Position numbers and translations under genes: made by a program. From Bacteroidales bacterium (GTDB lineage Bacteria > Bacteroidota > Bacteroidia > Bacteroidales > JAGOPY01): 11,548 nucleotides of DNA. The notes beneath the pieces are model-generated. The model ran no database searches. It was not told where the DNA came from and was given only the letters and a program-made list of their open reading frames with translations. Positions 7,439 to 11,548 of this stretch are shown here, in pieces (the first letter of the stretch is position 1; every line of letters begins with the position of its first letter). The DNA is taken from positions 1 to 11,548 of the forward strand of contig DAOWEV010000095.1 of the NCBI GenBank assembly GCA_030638325.1. The letters are read 5' to 3'.

Positions 7439-7454
7439 CGAAAATATCGTTTTA
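7439..7454. repeat. 16-bp direct repeat, copy 1 (next to the protease promoter)
   Basis: CGAAAATATCGTTTTA occurs here and again, identically and in the same orientation, at 7879-7894. Its core CGAAAATATCG is an imperfect palindrome (one mismatched pair). This copy abuts the candidate -7 box and occupies the spacer where a regulator could bind. The two copies lie on either side of the mobile element, outside its target-site duplications. Confidence 0.6.
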
Positions 7455-7469
7455 AATGTTTCTCAATGA

Positions 7470-7477
7470 AGGACTGA
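7470..7477. repeat. left target-site duplication (AGGACTGA)
   Basis: AGGACTGA lies immediately outside the left inverted repeat and recurs exactly at 7843-7850, immediately outside the right one. An 8-bp direct repeat touching both ends of a terminal inverted repeat pair is the mark left by transposase-mediated insertion. Confidence 0.8.
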
Positions 7478-7503
7478 GGTTAAATATTATTTTGATGTGC
7501 TGG
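7478..7503 (+). repeat. left terminal inverted repeat of the MITE-like element
   Basis: This arm begins GGTTAAATATTATTTTGATG and ends TGCTGG. It pairs with 7817-7842 at 25 of 26 positions, including an uninterrupted 23-bp match (7481-7503 with 7817-7839). Confidence 0.85.
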
Positions 7504-7593
7504 AAGAAAAAATAACAAGTCCTAAAATGCATTTTGCCAATGGATTCTCCATATTGTCTTTCGAAACTTTGAGGTGTTCATCAATCTATCGTG

Positions 7594-7793
7594 AACCGCG
7601 ATGCGGTTTTACAAAAATAACCACTGGTGAAACCTGTGGTAAAAAAGACAAATGTACCCTCAACTCCAAAGGAGTTGAACAATAACTGACACATTTGTGT
7701 TGTTTGTTGAACCCCATTCGGGGTTCTTATTATTATTTCGTTTGTTTCCGTACGCTTCGCATACGGTTATTATTGTTCAATCCCTTCGGGATT
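7594..7793. repeat. array of six short hairpins inside the MITE-like element
   Basis: H1 (7594-7608): AACCGC-GAT-GCGGTT. H2 (7620-7640): arms ACCACTGGT and ACCTGTGGT around GAA, one mismatch. H3 (7660-7678): TCAACTCC-AAA-GGAGTTGA, itself enclosed by an 8-bp outer stem, ACAAATGT (7648-7655) with ACATTTGT (7691-7698). H4 (7709-7726): GAACCCC-ATTC-GGGGTTC. H5 (7748-7766): CCGTACGC-TTC-GCATACGG, whose one mismatch becomes a G-U pair in RNA from the - strand. H6 (7779-7793): AATCCC-TTC-GGGATT. Stem sequences differ but the form is constant: 6-9 bp and a 3-4 nt loop. The loop reads TTC or close to it on the - strand for H1-H3 and on the + strand for H4-H6. TTGAACAATAA (7675-7685) and TTATTGTTCAA (7770-7780) are an 11-bp inverted repeat flanking H4-H5. 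Spacers share GTTTGTT and TTATTATT runs. Confidence 0.75.
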
Positions 7794-7816
7794 TTTGGCT
7801 AAGTTCATATTTATTC

Positions 7817-7842
7817 CCAGCACATCAAAATAATATTTAGCC
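7817..7842 (-). repeat. right terminal inverted repeat of the MITE-like element
   Basis: On the - strand this begins GGCTAAATATTATTTTGATG and ends TGCTGG. It mirrors the left arm with one difference at the third base. Confidence 0.85.
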
Positions 7843-7850
7843 AGGACTGA
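7843..7850. repeat. right target-site duplication (AGGACTGA)
   Basis: Exact copy of 7470-7477 in the same orientation, touching the right inverted repeat. The match does not extend further on either side, consistent with an 8-bp duplication rather than a longer repeat. Confidence 0.8.
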
Positions 7851-8067
7851 TCCCTACCTTAGAGTTTGTCAAAAAAATCGAAAATATCGTTTTATTTGAA
7901 CATCCAATAACAATTTTAGATTTCAGATGTTGTGGCATCCTGAAAAGGAGGCTATCGATGGCAATATGAAAAGTTGGGTATTTTGAAACACCGATCTTTC
8001 AATTTACTACTTAGTTTATTTATTGTTAATTCGCTCATATTTATTACTTTCTGCTTACAATTGCGTG
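7851..8067. other. AT-rich non-coding gap downstream of the esterase gene
   Basis: This stretch of 217 nt runs from the mobile element to the esterase stop codon. The only structure I see is the second 16-bp repeat copy (7879-7894). No convincing terminator for the esterase, no exact TAnnTTTG box tied to a gene, and no gene are visible. A 19-codon ORF at 7927-7986 is too short to support. Confidence 0.5.
7879..7894. repeat. 16-bp direct repeat, copy 2
   Basis: Identical to 7439-7454, in the same orientation, 440 bp away. Here no TAnnTTTG box adjoins it: the equivalent position on the - strand reads ATTTTTTTG. It could be a regulator site or the trace of an older duplication at this locus. 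Confidence 0.6.
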
Positions 8068-9495
8068 TTATGTAAAGTAATTTATTATTCGATTCAAATA
8101 ATCTGGAACTGAGGATGTATCAATAAAAATAATGCCATCATACTCGTCTTTTATTATCATTTCTTCATCTGCAAAACCTGAACTTTTGGCAGTAATTGTA
8201 TAATACATCCATTTATTTCCTTCATTATAATGATGATTTAATACATCAACGAATAAGTATTTTTTTCTTTCATGATATAAAATTGATTCTAAACTATAAG
8301 ATGTTGTAGGTAATTCGACATCAATAATTTGCCAATTGTAGTCAGTTTTGGTTTTGCCTCTGAGCATATACAATCCAATAGTATATAATTCTTCTCTGTA
8401 TTTTTCAACGAGCCAATTACCCATATTTCTCGCATTATTATACCAAGCCATATGATCAGGATCGTGCGCAATATGATAATTATGAGCCCAGATAATTATT
8501 TTTTTATCAGGAAAAAATTCTTCTTTTAAAAAAGAAATATTTGCCGCCATTGCAGAATCTCTAACAAAATACTGTTCATCCTCATTATTCTCATAATATG
8601 CTATTATATACTTTACTTCTGCTAGCGTTGAATTGATTGATTGTTTGATAAATATGGGATAGTGTTCCTGATCAGGGTAATAATTGATGAGTTGGTCAAT
8701 GTGCTGGTCAATAGTTGATATTATTTCCAGATACTTCGACTTAATTGAATCCTCATTTGAAACCAAATAATTATAGTTATATAATCCAGTAGTTAAAACA
8801 TAGTGATCAAAAGTTAATACATCTTCTGCATATAATGTATCTATTTTAGAAAGCATATCAAATAAAACATCAGGTCTTTTATCATAATTATCACCACTTC
8901 TCCAGCAATCAAAACCGGTTAATATTAATGGATGTTCTGTTGATTGGGTTTGCTCTATATATTCAAATAACTCTAGAACTTCTTCTGTTCCCCAAACAAA
9001 CTTATAAATGGAATTATTTAAGGCTTCTTCAGCTGTATAATTATTCAAATTCTCATATGTGTAATAGCATTCAAAAAAGCCACTTTCAAATGCGATAACA
9101 TCAAATCCAATTTCTTGGTGAAGAAATTTAATTAGCCTGACTTTTATCTGGTTATATTCTTTTGTGCCATGACTGCTTTCACCTAACTGAACTAAACTCT
9201 TACCATTCAGATACTGTTTCAGGCATTTAAGATCTTCAAAATTTTCAGATGTCAAAGATCTAATATCTATCCTGTTATTTTTATTGTTTAACCAGTTAAT
9301 AAATGCTGTATCCACATTTGGAATTAAAGTTTCTTCTTGAGTAAGAAGAAGGGAATCAGGTAAAAGGCCTTCCCAGTTATCTATTTCCCAGCAATGTTTC
9401 TCAGGTAAAATTTGATTAGGTTTATCTTTTTGACAACCTAATATTAATAATAAAATAGACAATAGAACAGTATATTTGATTTTATTCTGTTTCAT
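8068..9495 (-). CDS. erythromycin esterase family lipoprotein
   Basis: A 475-residue protein of the erythromycin esterase (Ere-like hydrolase) family. Residues 1-20 are a lipoprotein signal with lipobox LILGC and Cys21 as the lipid site, so it is probably membrane-anchored. Family hallmarks are in order: GESSHG (105-110, with Glu106 and His109 as active-site candidates), FESGF (136-140, Glu137), VRDSAMAAN (311-319) and WAHNYHIAH (336-344, His338 and His341), then an MGNWL segment (358-362). Known members include macrolide esterases EreA and EreB, but most members have no proven substrate, so resistance should not be assumed. The coding sequence is far more AT-rich (roughly a third G+C by eye) than the genes around it (nearer half), suggesting transfer. 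It starts 4 nt after the preceding T9SS gene stops and so may be translated from the same transcript. No separate promoter box was found. Confidence 0.92.
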   Translation of the reverse strand: MKQNKIKYTVLLSILLLILGCQKDKPNQILPEKHCWEIDNWEGLLPDSLLLTQEETLIPNVDTAFINWLNNKNNRIDIRSLTSENFEDLKCLKQYLNGKSLVQLGESSHGTKEYNQIKVRLIKFLHQEIGFDVIAFESGFFECYYTYENLNNYTAEEALNNSIYKFVWGTEEVLELFEYIEQTQSTEHPLILTGFDCWRSGDNYDKRPDVLFDMLSKIDTLYAEDVLTFDHYVLTTGLYNYNYLVSNEDSIKSKYLEIISTIDQHIDQLINYYPDQEHYPIFIKQSINSTLAEVKYIIAYYENNEDEQYFVRDSAMAANISFLKEEFFPDKKIIIWAHNYHIAHDPDHMAWYNNARNMGNWLVEKYREELYTIGLYMLRGKTKTDYNWQIIDVELPTTSYSLESILYHERKKYLFVDVLNHHYNEGNKWMYYTITAKSSGFADEEMIIKDEYDGIIFIDTSSVPDYLNRIINYFT

Positions 9496-9499
9496 TACA

Positions 9500-11548
9500 T
9501 TATTTTACATATCTCGCCACTATAAACTTACTGCTTGAAATAATATTTTGGGCATTTCTCAAAACGGCAATGTAAATGCCTTCCGGATAATCCGAAACAT
9601 TGATCTGCATTTTTTGTTGTCTTTCCGGCACAAGCACCTCCTCGATCTTCCTTCCGTAAACATCATAAATGCTCACAACCAATTGTAAATTGTAAATTGT
9701 AAACTGTAAATTCAGAATTGATTGTGCCGGGTTGGGGTATACGAACAAATCCAACCTCCCGGATTGAGTGTGGTAAATTTCCCCGATGCCAATAGAATAT
9801 TGTTTTATCTCAAAGAATTCCAGGAATTTCTTCATCAGCTCTTGTTTTGTTGATGGAGGGGAAGTGTCTTGCAGCGCACCGAATTCGAAAATGGTGCCAA
9901 TGGTCTTATAATTACCTGCATCATTTGCTATGGCCAATCCGCTATTCTCTTCCAGGTCTTTCATGATAGGAAAGGCAGTGTCGTCTGCTTCAATATAACT
10001 GAAATTAACTGGATAGGCAGCCCCGTTAAAGAAAACCATGTTCTCTGTGAAGGTGCCGGGAATACCGGTGATGGTATCATACCATATGAATTCTTCCACC
10101 GCTGATATGTTGAATTTTGACCGCACAGGCGTGTAAGGATCTTCCAGCCAGCATAAACGCCCTTCCATGTATATTTTCCCGCCGGCATCAAGATAGCTTT
10201 CCAGTTGCTCCCCCTGGCCCCATGTCAACTTATGATTTGAATATTGAATACCGAGACAGATAAATAATGATTGGTACTGATCCAGGTCAATTGGAATGAA
10301 ACTCATGTATTCAGTTATAACTCCCAACTCCTCTATGGTAGAATACAATCCGGGGCCTGAATGAAAATTCGGGTCCAGGTCGATAACCAGTGCGGGTACA
10401 CGGCCTATCCTGAAAGTAAATGAGTTGGTAACAGATATGCCGTGGTCGCCTGCCATAGTTAGCAGGAGCGTTGCTTTTGTCCCATTCGGGATAGAATCAT
10501 CAGCAGTAATTGAAAAAGCATATTCGCCTTGTTGTCCTTTTATCAGGTCTCCGACATATGTGACGGAACTCCCGTTTATTGTGATGTCTGAACTTTCAGG
10601 GGTCAGTTGAGAAAAAACATGGTAAGCTGTCGCATTTCCGTTGTTTTTGGCTGAAATAACCACATCGGCTGTCTCCCCCGGCTCCAGGATGCCATCGTCC
10701 TCATCTATAATCTCAAGAACAGATACTGCCAGTACCGGTGCATTCACAGTGAAAAAAACTTCGGTAGCCCATTGTTGCTGGTCCGTTGTAATTTCTGTAG
10801 TGAAATTAAGGCCATACTGGTCTGGCGTATCATAGCCAACAAAAAATACCAGGGCATTCGAAAGTGTCTGCGTCTGTCCGGGCAGGATATTAGCAAAAGA
10901 TGCTGATTGTTCAATAAGATTTACGAAAGGGTCATCTATATTAAGAAGAAAGGTTCCGTTAGTAAGTGTTTGGTTCCCAATATTCTTTAGTTCCATATCA
11001 AGATAAACGGTATCTCCGTAGTCCACGTTCTGATTTTCTCCGGCCTGAAATGAAATGCCGGTCAGTAAACCATTAGATAACTGGAAAGTCCTGGTATCGC
11101 TTATGTTATCATTGTCCGTAACGTTTACCGTGATATTATAGATTTTTTCTCCATTCAACGGCATTCCACTTAATACACCATCCTTTGAAATGGCCAATTC
11201 TTCGGGGAAACTGCCCGGGATGAACTTAGCCACTTTTCCACTGTCGATAAGCTGTTTTCCGGACAGGCAGCTTGCATAAAAATCCTTATTATTTCCGTTT
11301 GAGATACCGGAAACCCAGTCGAGGTTTTCCGGCCATGAGCAGTTACCGTAATAAAATTCAATCTCACCGGAAGGGTAAAGTTTTACCGCAAAATTGAATT
11401 CAGAGTTCTCAGGATCTTCCACATGGGATGTTTTCCATCTCAGGGTAGCACTGTTTTCATCCCCGGCATACCATGCATTGTCTTCATCAGGTAAAGACAC
11501 GAACATAAGCCGGGTTGATAATGGAGCCACCATCATCCGGCTGCGCAA
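9500..11548 (-). CDS. large multidomain T9SS cargo protein, C-terminal part (5' end outside window)
   Basis: The frame is open to the window edge, so the 682 residues seen are only the C-terminal part. Numbering starts at the edge. Residues about 7-92 form a beta-sandwich domain with FAVKLYPSGEIEFYYG (53-68), common in Bacteroidota surface proteins. Residues 110-158 look like a putative Ig domain of He_PIG type (LAISKDGVLSGMP, then ITVNVTDND). Residues 165-270 and 272-382 resemble CARDB-like adhesion modules, the second with DEDDGILEPGETADV (282-296). Residues 384-584 resemble a class I glutamine amidotransferase-like Rossmann domain (ALVIDLDPN, FICLGIQ, YLDAGGKIYMEG). Residues 598-682 are a type A T9SS sorting domain starting at YPNPA. 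The enzyme part, if any, lies upstream and cannot be named: similar tails occur on secreted peptidases. It lies 4 nt upstream of the esterase gene on the same strand. Confidence 0.85.
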   Translation of the reverse strand: MRSRMMVAPLSTRLMFVSLPDEDNAWYAGDENSATLRWKTSHVEDPENSEFNFAVKLYPSGEIEFYYGNCSWPENLDWVSGISNGNNKDFYASCLSGKQLIDSGKVAKFIPGSFPEELAISKDGVLSGMPLNGEKIYNITVNVTDNDNISDTRTFQLSNGLLTGISFQAGENQNVDYGDTVYLDMELKNIGNQTLTNGTFLLNIDDPFVNLIEQSASFANILPGQTQTLSNALVFFVGYDTPDQYGLNFTTEITTDQQQWATEVFFTVNAPVLAVSVLEIIDEDDGILEPGETADVVISAKNNGNATAYHVFSQLTPESSDITINGSSVTYVGDLIKGQQGEYAFSITADDSIPNGTKATLLLTMAGDHGISVTNSFTFRIGRVPALVIDLDPNFHSGPGLYSTIEELGVITEYMSFIPIDLDQYQSLFICLGIQYSNHKLTWGQGEQLESYLDAGGKIYMEGRLCWLEDPYTPVRSKFNISAVEEFIWYDTITGIPGTFTENMVFFNGAAYPVNFSYIEADDTAFPIMKDLEENSGLAIANDAGNYKTIGTIFEFGALQDTSPPSTKQELMKKFLEFFEIKQYSIGIGEIYHTQSGRLDLFVYPNPAQSILNLQFTIYNLQLVVSIYDVYGRKIEEVLVPERQQKMQINVSDYPEGIYIAVLRNAQNIISSSKFIVARYVK
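9683..9717. repeat. 7-bp-period repeat inside the T9SS domain coding sequence
   Basis: Three perfect TTGTAAA units (9683-9703) are followed by CTGTAAA and a decayed unit, TTCAGAA. Because 7 is not a multiple of 3, successive units are read in different frames. On the - strand they encode residues 611-622, including NLQFTIYNLQ, between the YPNP motif and the VSIYDVYGRK strand of the sorting domain. No stop codon arises in the frame used. The repeat resembles the arrays at 541-568 and 3293-3362 in period and in its T-G-x-A-A core. Confidence 0.75.

Larger units (their letters stand above)
7478..7842. mobile_element. 365-bp MITE-like non-autonomous transposable element
   Basis: Terminal inverted repeats occupy 7478-7503 and 7817-7842. 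They are 26 bp long with 25 pairing positions, and the only mismatch is the third base from the ends (GGT against GGC). Within the arms, TAAATATTATTTTGATG, followed by TGCTGG, is matched exactly in inverse at the right end. Both ends start with GG and abut the 8-bp direct repeat AGGACTGA. No transposase or credible protein gene lies inside, so the element would need a transposase supplied in trans. Termini starting GG with 8-bp duplications are known in families such as ISL3 and IS1595, but I cannot assign the parent. The interior carries a six-hairpin array. It lies between the divergently placed 5' end of the protease gene and the 3' end of the esterase gene and disrupts no gene. The intact duplication suggests a fairly recent insertion. 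Confidence 0.8.

Noticed and set aside
7612..7619. TATTTTTG on the - strand inside the mobile element, an outward -7 box facing the protease gene
   Set aside because: It matches TAnnTTTG but has no spaced -33 element, lies between two hairpins, and one such 8-mer is expected by chance in AT-rich DNA. Too weak to list as a promoter.
7497..7685. A 62-codon + strand ORF inside the mobile element
   Set aside because: It begins within the left inverted repeat, runs through three hairpins, has no ribosome-binding context and no recognisable domain. The palindromes explain the open frame better than coding does.
7927..7986. A 19-codon ORF (MLWHPEKEAIDGNMKSWVF) after the mobile element, possibly a gene remnant
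   Set aside because: It is too short, no homologous neighbour or start signal is visible, and the open stretch upstream ends within ten codons.
8068..9495. Calling the esterase a macrolide-resistance gene (ereA or ereB)
   Set aside because: Family motifs are present, but the lipoprotein anchor, the length and the lack of other resistance genes nearby do not support a specific resistance assignment.

Overview
The window looks like chromosome from a member of the Bacteroidota. Two proteins end in type IX secretion (T9SS) sorting domains with YPNP motifs. There are two lipoproteins with clear lipoboxes. Candidate promoters match the Bacteroidota -7 consensus TAnnTTTG rather than a sigma70 -10 box, and Shine-Dalgarno sequences are essentially absent. 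The gene order dut, TPR protein, DUF4292 lipoprotein, EnvC-like M23 protein is one I know from Bacteroidales and relatives. Genus and species cannot be resolved from the sequence alone.

Layout. Positions 1-45 hold the last codons of an upstream + strand gene. Positions 105-4704 (+) form a housekeeping and cell-envelope block: dut (dUTPase), a secreted TPR-repeat protein, a DUF4292 lipoprotein 17 nt behind it, and, after a 250-nt gap with its own candidate promoter, an EnvC/LytM-type murein hydrolase activator. Two hairpins at 4735-4786 separate this block from a convergent gene. Positions 4788-7379 (-) encode a secreted subtilisin-like protease with three BACON-like repeats and a T9SS tail. 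Positions 7380-8067 are non-coding and hold the most striking structure in the window. Positions 8068-9495 (-) encode an AT-rich erythromycin-esterase-family lipoprotein. Positions 9500-11548 (-) hold the C-terminal 682 residues of a large multidomain T9SS cargo protein whose start lies outside the window.

The main finding is a compact, protein-free element at 7478-7842 (365 bp). It has 26-bp terminal inverted repeats (25 of 26 positions pair) and is immediately flanked by a perfect 8-bp direct repeat, AGGACTGA, at 7470-7477 and 7843-7850. This is the signature of a transposed non-autonomous (MITE-like) element. Its interior carries six different short hairpins, each with a 3-4 nt loop. They appear mirror-symmetric: three read in one orientation and three in the other, and an 11-bp inverted repeat flanks part of the array.

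A second theme is DNA with a 7-bp period, seen at 541-568, at 3293-3362 (ten in-phase units forming an inverted repeat) and inside the T9SS sorting domain coding sequence at 9683-9717. An 8-bp-period array lies at 605-644. These share no stem sequence with the MITE hairpins and look like a separate class of short-period repeat.

How the genes fit together: the + strand block covers nucleotide-pool cleaning (dut) and envelope construction (TPR protein, LolB-like lipoprotein, septal hydrolase activator). The - strand genes encode exported or surface-attached proteins. The esterase gene begins 4 nt after the T9SS gene stops, but its base composition is much more AT-rich, which suggests separate ancestry despite the operon-like spacing.
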